NCBI GenBank assembly: GCA_947499005.1
Contig: CANMML010000006.1
Span: 62,001-126,000 of the forward strand
Origin: an uncultured Aquimarina sp.
GTDB lineage: Bacteria; Bacteroidota; Bacteroidia; Flavobacteriales; Flavobacteriaceae
DNA length: 64,000 nucleotides
Direction: 5' to 3'
Made by a program: the position numbers and the translations under genes. Position 1 is the stretch's first letter; each line of letters starts with the position of its first letter. The notes under the pieces were generated by a model that saw only the letters and a program-made list of their open reading frames with translations, was not told the DNA's origin and ran no database searches. Shown here piece after piece: positions 19,101 to 26,428 of the stretch.

Positions 19101-20257
19101 GTGATCAAGATTCAATTCTTATTGATATAGATACATACAAAGAAAGTCTATTAGACTCTCAAACAATAAAGTGTAATTTTTATGCCCCACAACTTAAAGC
19201 AGTTTCATCAAATGGTAACCATATTTTATATTCTGCCAGTACAAGCAGTTTGAAAGAAGACGTTTTGTTCTACGTTAAATATGCTAATGAATCAATACCT
19301 GTAAGATTGAAAGTAGCTTGTAAAACTCTAGATACTTTTTCCATCTCTGATGATGGGGAAAGGATTATCCGTCATCATCAATATCCAAAAAATATAATTC
19401 AAGAATATAATTCTAAGGGTAATTTACTAAATGAGATCAGTTTAGATAGTTTTGAAGGGGTGTCAATATTTGGTGCTAAAATTAAACTTCTAAAAGAGGA
19501 AAAACCTATAGTTGATGAAAGTATGCTGATGTTTAAAAAGAACTATAAAAACCCTGTTTCTTTTGTGAAAATTTATTCTAAATATTTGATTAATGAAAAA
19601 GTAACAAGTTCAAATGTTAAACAGCAGATTTCTAATTTCATAAATAATGCTGAAGAAAAAGATCAAGTCATTCTATTCATCTCTGGGCATGGAGTATTAG
19701 GAAAAAATAATAACTATTACTTTGCTCCATATGATATGGATTTTAGCGATATAGAATGTAAAGGGCTTTCTTTGAAAAGTATAGTTGAAATTTTAAATAA
19801 AACAAAATCTCAAAAAAAACTTCTCTTACTGGATACTTGCCATTCTGGAAAGACTTTTGATATAGAAAATAATGATGATTCTACAGTTTACGAAATAGGA
19901 AAAGATACCAAAGGTAGAATATCTAAGAGCTTAAAAAAAGCTGATTTTAAATTATCAAACATATTGAATCTATTTGATAATTTTTATTCAAAATCTGATA
20001 TCTCAATTATCTCTGCCTCTTCAGGTAGTAACGTTGCTTATGAAAATAACAAATTACAAAATGGTGCTTTTACGGCTGCCTTTCTTAAAATTTTAAAAGA
20101 AAACAACTCTTTTCGTAGCTTTAATCAAAAAGAATACATTGATCTATCAAGTGATTTTACAGAAGAATTATTGAAAAAAGTAATGATACTTACTAACGGA
20201 AAACAACTTCCAGACATCAAAGAATTAAATATTAAAGTAGATATAAAAATTTGGTAG
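16106..20257 (+). CDS. Secreted beta-propeller protein with a split caspase domain
   Basis: This 1383-residue protein has an N-terminal signal peptide (LLYLLIASITIKKLFSQ). About residues 25-780 look like beta-propeller repeats (YLVTGDASGKIILSN near the start, FNKDGTKFMTSLNNGKIKVY near 680). A caspase fold begins at about 792 (LYLLTIGVSEYKDSNYNLTF, then ADKDA) but breaks off near 825. About 325 residues of further propeller-like sequence intervene before it resumes near 1150 (VKIYSKYLINEKV), reaching catalytic His H1195 in LFISGHG and Cys C1245 in LLDTCHSGK. Both catalytic residues are intact. It starts 11 bases after the previous stop and is the last gene of the operon. Its C-terminus is the intact counterpart of the fragment at 22977. 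Confidence 0.85.
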   Translation: MKILLYLLIASITIKKLFSQSDSLKVRLKDYHSAQITQIKTKNDQKYLVTGDASGKIILSNTKDFTPVKTLVKPNGIPIKKIRLTNNDSIILYTQNYQTKDKKVDSLYFLDHNYETFNRVEILGNAFFEDQDDVFLSYISSKNDKGILVLDKSLNLVEAIELPKKISFGFDVEKAFYDKESRKILYSEIRFDNSKRLVLRDLKTKTDLKVLEINEDYVILSLFKSNGTYMALINNKIKNELYICDLSKKFDVKNPISNDLGNGHNFIAKNTSVNVRIKSNGFIDIIICTQSATSTTIHIQCKEGKFSREIFTNFKQGFSSCFIGNKVLIAYNIQSNDYNTTSNLFGYDLKTKSKKDIKNQFKGEFFKAHFFDDNSWVTYGLDNKYETAIKYFSSGTFENRFDTFSLKNYLEVHFDLMVSSRDIEIKKETQNIYFQAWMKKDAGNPYIKKVFKYNLKEDKLYKVFPDDDKKFSDNAAYRKLYSIIDANDKTDRVLMSEKTYYNRGHVVPQEFFLLENDKIKKLDGQYKFGRFSGNGDYLVTINDKNILDILKVPSFEKISSKKLESGSYDVKNLGNLFYITNSFSTIYVNKCSKETVMITIHENNEVSYVISDCSILIDVDIHENKSIFVLEGRGIVRQSGNTQANNLKTYPLFQFPVSEFPQNVSFNKDGTKFMTSLNNGKIKVYDFETLEKLSESIHPNIESHVFTDLKGHFFSNIDPKSFLVVEQGYKFNSNFTNIDSTLFRPDEILKAYGKPNEEYLKTLKKAVSLRNQYKKEDLTTVKEVEDIPYQKPNLYLLTIGVSEYKDSNYNLTFADKDAIDIIDEYTDLNNEAKAFLQKKFFSHRYRVIQNKENQIKSSGSINKYQSGYGGLHKCIPIEKEGKKWIESKDGKVWNLWDFTKREVKPIKFEGIIDQNLVFINPDSPNSFFYVGKDDKILYEYNFEEFCTREVKVAYDTKFWSRFYKNIKPIKDNKWVYLKDVFSSLQKDTHIYRSNLSNLCDQDSILIDIDTYKESLLDSQTIKCNFYAPQLKAVSSNGNHILYSASTSSLKEDVLFYVKYANESIPVRLKVACKTLDTFSISDDGERIIRHHQYPKNIIQEYNSKGNLLNEISLDSFEGVSIFGAKIKLLKEEKPIVDESMLMFKKNYKNPVSFVKIYSKYLINEKVTSSNVKQQISNFINNAEEKDQVILFISGHGVLGKNNNYYFAPYDMDFSDIECKGLSLKSIVEILNKTKSQKKLLLLDTCHSGKTFDIENNDDSTVYEIGKDTKGRISKSLKKADFKLSNILNLFDNFYSKSDISIISASSGSNVAYENNKLQNGAFTAAFLKILKENNSFRSFNQKEYIDLSSDFTEELLKKVMILTNGKQLPDIKELNIKVDIKIW

Positions 20258-20287
20258 ATTATATTTTCAATTTGCCAGTTAAAACTA

Positions 20288-22924
20288 CTATTCCATTAAA
20301 ACAAATGCAGCCCAAACATCTGGAGCATACAAGTGTTGGGTTTTATCATTTTTTCGCTTTCGGTATTCTGTTTGCATTTTTAACTTTGTTTTCTGCATTG
20401 CATCGTGAGCATCTTTTGATTGAAAATAATAGGTATAGAATATATTCATAAATTCTGATGCCCCTAAGTCACTTATAGACCATAATGTCATAATAATATT
20501 ATTTACACCAGCCATTTTAAAAGCTCGTTGTAACCCATACACACCTTCAAAATTATTAATTTCTCCAAGACCTGTTTCACAAGCACTGAGGACTACTAGA
20601 TCTGTTTGAGATAAGTTCATATTGGATATTTCGCTAGCAGTTAAAATGCCTTGCTGGTTAAAATCGTTCCAAGCGGAATTGCCATTTGACATAATTAATC
20701 CAGATCGGAATAGTGGATTTTGAGATTTAGTATAAATATTATTAACCTCTATATCGTTGTCTAAAACAGTTTTATTTAAAGGTTCTTCGAAGAAGAAGCC
20801 ATGTGTCGCAAAATGAATTATTTGTGGGCTATTGCCGTCAAGAGACATAAAGTAGGATTCACTTGCATTAGCCCTTTCATTGATTTTGATTTTATAACCA
20901 TACTTTTTTGCTAATTTTTCAATGTTTTCGATTTCTGTTGCACTTCCTTCTAAAGGCTGCCAATATGTAGAATCATTTATGTTATTTCTACTGATTTTTG
21001 AAAGTGACTTATAGCTATTATATCGTATGTGTGTTTTAGTCTTGTTATAATCAATATTTCCAAATAATTGAATCGAATTGTTAGAATTGAGATTACCTAA
21101 TTTTTGCTTTTTAATGCTTGTAACTCTATGGAAATTATAAAGGTTGTTTAGGTAAACAGACTCCTTGCTGATAGCCGAAAATGAAATCTGGTGGAGTAGC
21201 CCTGATGGATATATATTTATTGTTGATCCTGCTTCTAAATAATCTTCTAAGGGTTCAAATATTAGTTGGTATAAGTCCATTGATTTAGAACTCAATTTTT
21301 TACTCTTGTTTCCTCGTAATTTATAAATTGAATTATTGTTTTTAGACTTTAAAATAGTTTTTAACTGTGTTTCGGAGAAAAGATCAATAACGTTCAAGTC
21401 TGAAGTATTACCTGAATAAATAAAAGCAACATACTGAGCTTTGTTTTTTTTTGGGTCGTGATATTTAAAGCGATGAAAATAAATATTTAAACCATTTTTG
21501 ATATCTGTTTTTAGACTATTGCTCGTGTATGATTTGTTGAAACTTTGATAATTTCGAAGTAACTCTTTTTCCAGTTTTGCAATTTTAGATTTTAGTAAAT
21601 GACTAGAGTCAGCAATGGTGAGTTTCTTTTTTTCATTTAGATGTAACTTAGTCTTTAAATTTTTTAAGGTTTTTAGATTATAAGTTGCTTCCTCTTGAAA
21701 AAAAAGGTTTTCTCTATAATAGAGTTGATTTATCCTATTTGAACTTTGTACAATATTTTGATCTAGGAATAGTAGTGTGTTAAAGTATTCGTTAGTAAGA
21801 CTTGAGGGGTTATAACTATTGTTATGTAAAAACGTATTCAAGTAGTTGCAGATTTCAGAGAAATTTTGGAGCATATTAAATTTTTCTTCATGGCTTTCAT
21901 AAAATAAATATTTATCATCCCTTAGATTGTTTATGATTTTTAATGACGATTTAAAATATTTTGTAGCGATGAGACTGTCTCTTTGTTGATTAACTAAAGC
22001 TAACTTTGCATATAGTAGACTTCTTAACCAATTAACACTGGTATTATAGTTGGTGCTATCTAAACTTTTTTCTAACCAAAATGAAGAGGCATCCATATTT
22101 CCAACTTGAAAATTAAGTTCCGCCAGTTCTTGCCATGAGCTTTCTTTGTACCTATCAAATTTAGAAAGTTTTTTTTGTTGTCGAATTGCAGATAGGTATT
22201 CTGACTTTTGTTTGAATAAATTGGCCTTATGATAAAGTAGTAGAGGTTCATTGATATCATGGTTCTTTACATTGAGTTGTTCTAACTTTTTAATATAAAA
22301 TTCATAATTAGCAATGTTGTTAGCATTTTCAAATGTCTTAAGCAAACTTTCAAAGGTATAATTCAGATCGAATTTATGTTCTTTGTTTAAATTAGAAGTT
22401 AAGTTTAATATCCTGTTTAAGTTTTCTATTGCTTTATCTGCATCTAATAAATGCATATATAAGTGTTGTTTTGTTTCAAGAAGTTTTAAATATTGTAAAT
22501 CATCTCTAAAGACAATATGCTTTTCCATAAAATTGAGAAGGTATTCATACTTATGAAATTGAGAAGAGTCGTGATAAAGTTCTAAAAGGTTCTGTAAAAA
22601 CTCATTCGCATATTTATCCTTATTGATGTTATTTAATGCATATGAAAACCCTTTTTCATAAAATATTAAAGCATTATCTAGATTTTCTTTGGTGTGAGTA
22701 AAATCTAATTTCTTATCATTTATCCATGAATTGTAATAGCCATAGCCTATAATAGCATTTTTAAACCAGTCCTTGGGGGTTGTTTCTTTTTGTGCTATCG
22801 AATCAAAGAAGTGCTCGATAAAATCTTCTCTTTTTTTAGATTGGCCTTGTATTATTTGATTAAGGACAAGATTTAAAATTATAAATAAAAAAAGAACTCT
22901 TAAAAAATGAGAAGAATAATACAT
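20288..22924 (-). CDS. TPR-CHAT domain protease
   Basis: The longest frame opens with TTG at 22957, but the ATG at 22924 starts directly on a signal peptide or anchor (LRVLFLFIILNLVLNQIIQG) and gives 878 residues. Residues about 60-480 are helical TPR-like repeats. The C-terminal third is a classic CHAT domain: IIHFATHGFFFEEP carries the catalytic His (H708) and VVLSACETGLGEINNFEGVY the Cys (C782), followed by FKMAGVNNIIMTLWSISD. Unlike the EAD-CHAT protein at 12482, this one is predicted to be exported or membrane-anchored. It is convergent with the operon, ending 30 bases from it, and lies just downstream of a decayed caspase fragment on the same strand. Confidence 0.87.
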   Translation of the reverse strand: MYYSSHFLRVLFLFIILNLVLNQIIQGQSKKREDFIEHFFDSIAQKETTPKDWFKNAIIGYGYYNSWINDKKLDFTHTKENLDNALIFYEKGFSYALNNINKDKYANEFLQNLLELYHDSSQFHKYEYLLNFMEKHIVFRDDLQYLKLLETKQHLYMHLLDADKAIENLNRILNLTSNLNKEHKFDLNYTFESLLKTFENANNIANYEFYIKKLEQLNVKNHDINEPLLLYHKANLFKQKSEYLSAIRQQKKLSKFDRYKESSWQELAELNFQVGNMDASSFWLEKSLDSTNYNTSVNWLRSLLYAKLALVNQQRDSLIATKYFKSSLKIINNLRDDKYLFYESHEEKFNMLQNFSEICNYLNTFLHNNSYNPSSLTNEYFNTLLFLDQNIVQSSNRINQLYYRENLFFQEEATYNLKTLKNLKTKLHLNEKKKLTIADSSHLLKSKIAKLEKELLRNYQSFNKSYTSNSLKTDIKNGLNIYFHRFKYHDPKKNKAQYVAFIYSGNTSDLNVIDLFSETQLKTILKSKNNNSIYKLRGNKSKKLSSKSMDLYQLIFEPLEDYLEAGSTINIYPSGLLHQISFSAISKESVYLNNLYNFHRVTSIKKQKLGNLNSNNSIQLFGNIDYNKTKTHIRYNSYKSLSKISRNNINDSTYWQPLEGSATEIENIEKLAKKYGYKIKINERANASESYFMSLDGNSPQIIHFATHGFFFEEPLNKTVLDNDIEVNNIYTKSQNPLFRSGLIMSNGNSAWNDFNQQGILTASEISNMNLSQTDLVVLSACETGLGEINNFEGVYGLQRAFKMAGVNNIIMTLWSISDLGASEFMNIFYTYYFQSKDAHDAMQKTKLKMQTEYRKRKNDKTQHLYAPDVWAAFVLME

Positions 22925-22976
22925 TTTACCAAATCTTAATATTAGAACTCTTATCAAACTCTACAATATCAGGAAT

Positions 22977-23285
22977 TTATTTTCCTTTGGTTTTCTTTAC
23001 AACAGTTTTATATAATTCTTCAATGAAAGAATTACTTAAATTATGCCCTTTAAAAATATTGCGTTTATACCCTAATGATTTGATTTTATTTTCTGTGGCA
23101 TTTAAATAAGCAAATTTTAACGCTCCATTACGTACATTATAATTCTCTAGAGCGGTATCGCCTCCAGATGATGTAACTAAAATAGTTATTCCAGTATTTG
23201 AATAAAAGTTCTCAAATAATACGGATACGTCACTTATTTTAAAAGAAGGTTTTTTTAAGCTTTTGGATAACACGGAAATTTTCAT
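22977..23285 (-). pseudogene. C-terminal fragment of a caspase-like protein
   Basis: This 102-residue frame starts at an ATG (23283-23285) but matches only the last hundred or so residues of the 1383-residue protein at 16106. Compare KSLKKPSFKISDVSVLFENF with KSLKKADFKLSNILNLFDNF, TILVTSSGGDTALENYNVRN with SIISASSGSNVAYENNKLQN, and FIEELYKTVV with FTEELLKKVM. The catalytic His and Cys lie upstream of the matched part and are absent. The 467 bases 5' of it show no sign of the rest of the gene. It is most simply the remnant of a deleted caspase gene upstream of the CHAT gene. A retained small regulatory protein is a less likely reading. Confidence 0.7.
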
Positions 23286-23752
23286 AATTGAATACTCATT
23301 ATTGAAATATATATTTTAAGATAATACCAATCTATTTCTTTAAAAGTGAAAAATGATAGCATCAATAGTTTCACCTGTAACAACTCATTCTACTTCAAAA
23401 GCACTTATACTACCCATATAGAATTTAATTATACCATATCATTAGTGTCCGATAAAACTTTTTAAAAGCGGGATTTCCAGTAAAGGATTTCCCACTTCCT
23501 TTATCTTGTAGTTTACCACAATCAACAAGATTATGAATAAAAGCACACACTTTAGCGGACATCCAATTATCAAGCAACTATCAAATTTAGTGCCTAAGAA
23601 TTGAGCAAATCGTATTACAACCATTATTGTAGTGTTAAGGGTATAAAGTTTTTTAACCTTACATTTTGGGTCGAATTCCCCTAGGCTTGTCTCGTTTTTA
23701 GTATGCGTAGTTTTTAGCTACATACCTCTTATGCTTGCATCGAGGTAGTTGA
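23286..23752. other. Gene-free gap of 467 bases
   Basis: No convincing gene is seen. A 60-codon minus-strand frame at 23442-23624 is hydrophobic and resembles nothing I know. The right third (23678-23752) holds a repeat related to one at 37932. The middle has a sequence beginning GTGTCCGATAAAAC that could be the edge of a lost insertion sequence, but I see no paired inverted repeats or transposase remains to support this. Confidence 0.4.
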
Positions 23753-23755
23753 TTA
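23678..23755 (-). repeat. Intergenic repeat abutting a stop codon, copy 1
   Basis: It contains CCCCTAGGCTTGTCTCG and, about 45 bases on, GCTTGCATCGAGGTAGTTG running into the TTA that is the complemented stop codon of the gene at 23753. The second copy at 37932-38014 has the same two motifs and the same position relative to a stop codon. Confidence 0.55.
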
Positions 23756-24565
23756 ATCTTCAAACAAATCATCATCATCAATATCTCCAAGTACTACAAT
23801 ATTGGGTTGGTGTGAAACTATTTTAGGGGTAATAGCGTCGATAGGCATACGTTCAAGGTTTTCGGTTTCAAAACTTCGTAAGTCTCTGGTCTTTACTACA
23901 GGTGCTCCAAATAAACGTTTTTTAATCTTAGAAGCTCTAAAAAGAGGAGTAATACTACTATTGGCAATAATGTTAGTAGATAAACCTCTATTGAAAGCAG
24001 GTTTTAAACCTAATTCAGCATTAGCGATATCTAAGTTATCTAAACCTATATCAGCTTTGGCGTTGATATCAATTTGTGCAGAAGCATTAGTTGAGATCAG
24101 TATGGTACACCCAGTACAGTTGATCACTTCCGTTACAATGACCCAATTTTTATCCCATTGTCCATTTTTATAGAGTTCTAAGATGTTTTTGTTGAGTTCA
24201 ATTTGGTTCTTGATCATTGGGCTAGTAGTGCCATTAGCTTTAAAATAGAAAGACTTTTCTTTGGAAAAACTGACAGAAATACCCGCATGGGCATCATTTA
24301 AAAAACTATTTGTTGGAGCAGGGCTTCCTGCAGCTTTAAAAGATAGAGTAGCACTCCCTTCATGATTGTATTCTAAATCAATAGGATCGTAATCATTTAA
24401 AACATCAAATTCGACACCTAGGTCGGTGATATTTCCAATGACGTTAATACGCCCTGCTTTAATAACTCCTATGGCTCCTAATTTTAAGGGCGTTCCGGGT
24501 AGCCAAGTTGGATAAAAACCAAATTGTTTTTTTAATTCTCTTATGTATTTCTTTTCGATTCTCAT
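23753..24565 (-). CDS. Unrecognised soluble beta-rich protein, candidate effector of the caspase cluster
   Basis: This 270-residue protein has no signal peptide and no transmembrane helix. The N-terminal region (KKQFGFYPTWLPGTPLKLGA, then NVIGNITDLGVEF) looks conserved. Two later stretches alternate polar and non-polar residues as amphipathic beta-hairpins do (AGISVSFSKEKSFYFKANG; TILISTNASAQIDINAKAD). The C-terminus is an acidic tail (LGDIDDDDLFED) after a basic patch (ASKIKKRLFG). I do not recognise the family with certainty. Its size, soluble fold, possible detachable tail and location beside caspase/CHAT genes make it a candidate protease substrate, perhaps pore-forming, but this is speculation. 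A 16-bp palindrome lies 56 bases upstream. Confidence 0.7.
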   Translation of the reverse strand: MRIEKKYIRELKKQFGFYPTWLPGTPLKLGAIGVIKAGRINVIGNITDLGVEFDVLNDYDPIDLEYNHEGSATLSFKAAGSPAPTNSFLNDAHAGISVSFSKEKSFYFKANGTTSPMIKNQIELNKNILELYKNGQWDKNWVIVTEVINCTGCTILISTNASAQIDINAKADIGLDNLDIANAELGLKPAFNRGLSTNIIANSSITPLFRASKIKKRLFGAPVVKTRDLRSFETENLERMPIDAITPKIVSHQPNIVVLGDIDDDDLFED

Positions 24566-24620
24566 GATTACTTTTTTTAGAAGATATAATCTAAATTACT
24601 CTGATCGTAATCATATGCAT

Positions 24621-24636
24621 TCACCTTTTAAGGTGA
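24621..24636. promoter_or_regulatory. 7-2-7 palindromic operator candidate
   Basis: TCACCTTTTAAGGTGA is two heptamers (TCACCTT / AAGGTGA) around TT; the outer heptamers are perfect inverted repeats. It lies 56 bases upstream of the minus-strand gene at 24565 and 159 bases upstream of the plus-strand lipoprotein gene at 24795. On the plus side a TTTG follows about 10 bases after the site, much as at 6335, so either direction could be controlled. Confidence 0.6.
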
Positions 24637-24755
24637 TTTTTAAGTTTTTGAAAAAGTTCTTGATTAACAAAAATACTTCACAACTAGCTTAAGGTAAAAT
24701 ACCCATTTCACGGTATGTTTTAGCCTTTTCATTACATCTACTTTTACTGAGAATA

Positions 24756-24778
24756 AAATTCTAATTAAAATAGAATTT
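24756..24778 (+). promoter_or_regulatory. Hairpin in the leader of the DUF2135 lipoprotein gene
   Basis: AAATTCTA and TAGAATTT form an 8-bp inverted repeat around a 7-base loop, ending 17 bases before the ATG at 24795. No T-run follows, so it is not a terminator. It may affect mRNA stability or translation; weak evidence. Confidence 0.25.
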
Positions 24779-24794
24779 AAAAACAAGTAGAATT

Positions 24795-25676
24795 ATGAAA
24801 CTAACCAAACTAATTTTATGTAACATTCTAATAGTTACATTATGGTCATGTGATAGTGACGAAGTAAAAAAAGAGAGTCAACCAGAAGAACCCTCGACAC
24901 CCGAAATTATTGATCCCTCTAATGCGAATCAGTTATCTAGTGTCTTGATATTTCCATCGGGGTCAACTTCTTCAAATGGAAATCCGCCAGCTCCTTCTCA
25001 AGAGAATGAAGCACCAATAGTAGAAAACACCAATCCTACACTTACAAGTTCTAATGGATCTACTGCTCCTTTAGATTTTAGTTTCAATAATGTAGATGGA
25101 AATTTAGCAGGTTGCTATGCACAAGTAGAAGGAGCAGATGATTTTTTCACCATTCCTTACAACCAAAATTCGAGTTCTACTGGGGAACTATCGTTACCAT
25201 TAGGAATACCTACTAATGTTGATGCTGGTGACTTTAGGGTAAATTTTTGTGTATATGATAGAAGTGGGCGAGTAAGTAATATAGTATCGACTAGTGTATC
25301 GGTACTACGACTAGGAACAGGAGCTTTGCAGATTAGTCTATCATGGAATACAGAAACAGACCAGGATTTATTTGTTACCGATCCTAATGGAGATGTTATT
25401 TCCTTTTCTAATACAACTAGTTCTTCAGGAGGTATGTTAGATAGGGACGATACCGATGGTTTTGGACCAGAAAATGTTTTTTGGGAAGACGAAGCGCCCG
25501 ATGGCACGTATTCTGTTAGTGTTAACGATTTTGACGGCACTCTTAATCCAAATGAAATCTTTGTTACCATTAGTGGCCCTAGTACAAACAGAAGATTCAC
25601 TGGGACAACACAAAACGGAAGTACTTTCGAAGTAACCACTTTTACTAAAGAAGGGAATACAATTTCATTTCAATAA
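24795..25676 (+). CDS. DUF2135 (YfaP-like) surface lipoprotein
   Basis: This 293-residue lipoprotein has lipobox LWSC (Cys19) followed by DSDE, a surface-export signal. A Pro/Ser/Asn-rich linker (about residues 25-90) leads to a first beta domain with two Cys (GCYAQVEGADDFF ... FCVYDRSGR). A C-terminal DUF2135 domain follows (LSWNTETDQDLFVTDPNG, MLDRDDTDGFGPENVFWEDE, DGTYSVSVNDF). This domain is common in bacterial secreted proteins and has no firmly assigned function. It is followed after 26 bases by a beta-barrel gene, so the two may form an outer-membrane unit. Confidence 0.8.
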   Translation: MKLTKLILCNILIVTLWSCDSDEVKKESQPEEPSTPEIIDPSNANQLSSVLIFPSGSTSSNGNPPAPSQENEAPIVENTNPTLTSSNGSTAPLDFSFNNVDGNLAGCYAQVEGADDFFTIPYNQNSSSTGELSLPLGIPTNVDAGDFRVNFCVYDRSGRVSNIVSTSVSVLRLGTGALQISLSWNTETDQDLFVTDPNGDVISFSNTTSSSGGMLDRDDTDGFGPENVFWEDEAPDGTYSVSVNDFDGTLNPNEIFVTISGPSTNRRFTGTTQNGSTFEVTTFTKEGNTISFQ

Positions 25677-25702
25677 AAATTCATCAATCATAATTGTCAA
25701 TC

Positions 25703-26347
25703 ATGAAAAAAAATATATTAATTATAGCATTATTTATTAGTGCGCTATTTTCTTCTTTATTAGCTCAAGAAGATGAAATAAGGTATGGAGCAAAAGTAGG
25801 ATTAAATATCGCTTCAATAAAGGGAGATACTTTTGAAGGAGTGAGTTTAAGTTCACGAGTAGGTTTTCATATTGGAGGAGTAGTAGAGATTCCAATTAGC
25901 GATGTTTTTGCTATTCAACCAGAGCTTCTGTTTTCTACTCAAGGGGCTAAATCCAAAGATTCAGATTCAGACGAGTTTGATGAAGTAGTCAGTTTTGAAA
26001 CTATTACTAAGTTGAATTATATACAACTTCCAGTAATGGCGAAATATTATCTATCAAATGTACTGGAGGGGTTAAGTTTACAGGGAGGTATCCAAGCAGG
26101 TTTCTTACTATCAGCAGAGGCAGAAGCTAGTGGTGGTGGAGACAGTTCTTCTGTGGATGTTAAAGATTCATTTAGTGCTGTTGACTTTGGTATAAATTTA
26201 GGCGGAGGATATCAGCACGAAACTGGGCTGTTTGCAGATATAAGATATAATTTAGGTCTTGCTAATATATTAGATACTGAAGGAGAGAGTAGTAGTTTTT
26301 CTCAACAAAACTCAGTTTTTCAGATATCTATTGGATATAAATTTTAG
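25703..26347 (+). CDS. Outer membrane beta-barrel protein (PorT/OMP_b-brl type)
   Basis: The longest frame begins with TTG at 25694; the ATG at 25703 (MKKNILIIALFISALFSSLL) starts a clean signal peptide and gives 214 residues. The mature part reads as an eight-strand barrel: YGAKVGLNIASIKGD, VGFHIGGVVEIPISDVFAIQ, PELLFSTQGAK, KLNYIQLPVMAKYYL, LQGGIQAGFLLSAEAEASGG and a C-terminal strand FQISIGYKF ending in Phe. The family is frequent in Bacteroidota outer membranes. A strong terminator follows 27 bases after the stop. Confidence 0.85.
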   Translation: MKKNILIIALFISALFSSLLAQEDEIRYGAKVGLNIASIKGDTFEGVSLSSRVGFHIGGVVEIPISDVFAIQPELLFSTQGAKSKDSDSDEFDEVVSFETITKLNYIQLPVMAKYYLSNVLEGLSLQGGIQAGFLLSAEAEASGGGDSSSVDVKDSFSAVDFGINLGGGYQHETGLFADIRYNLGLANILDTEGESSSFSQQNSVFQISIGYKF

Positions 26348-26373
26348 GAAAATATAATAATAGTTGAGACGAT

Positions 26374-26416
26374 AAAGGGCTGTTAAATGATCTTACTTCA
26401 TTTAATGGCCCTTTTT
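26374..26416 (+). terminator. Rho-independent terminator after the beta-barrel gene
   Basis: A 17-bp stem (26374-26390 with 26398-26414, two G-U pairs) around a 7-base loop is followed by TTAAAA. The first ATG of the next reading frame (26387) falls inside it, which argues for the later start at 26429 for that gene. Confidence 0.75.
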
Positions 26417-26428
26417 AAAATATTAAAC

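Noticed and set aside
12482-23285. CRISPR-associated TPR-CHAT (Craspase-like) system
   Set aside because: No CRISPR repeats or Cas genes are seen in the window, and the TPR-CHAT protein appears to be exported.
23430-23470. Insertion sequence end at GTGTCCGATAAAAC
   Set aside because: No matching inverted repeat, target duplication or transposase remains found.
23442-23624. 60-codon minus-strand frame in the gap
   Set aside because: Hydrophobic, no start context, no recognisable homology; the region looks non-coding or decayed.
25157-25639. Antisense frame of 160 codons under the DUF2135 gene
   Set aside because: Mirror of a Ser/Thr-rich coding region; no independent evidence of a gene.
26387-26428. 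Upstream ATG for the four-repeat protein
   Set aside because: It falls in the loop side of a strong terminator and would place residues before a clean signal peptide; ATG 26429 is preferred.
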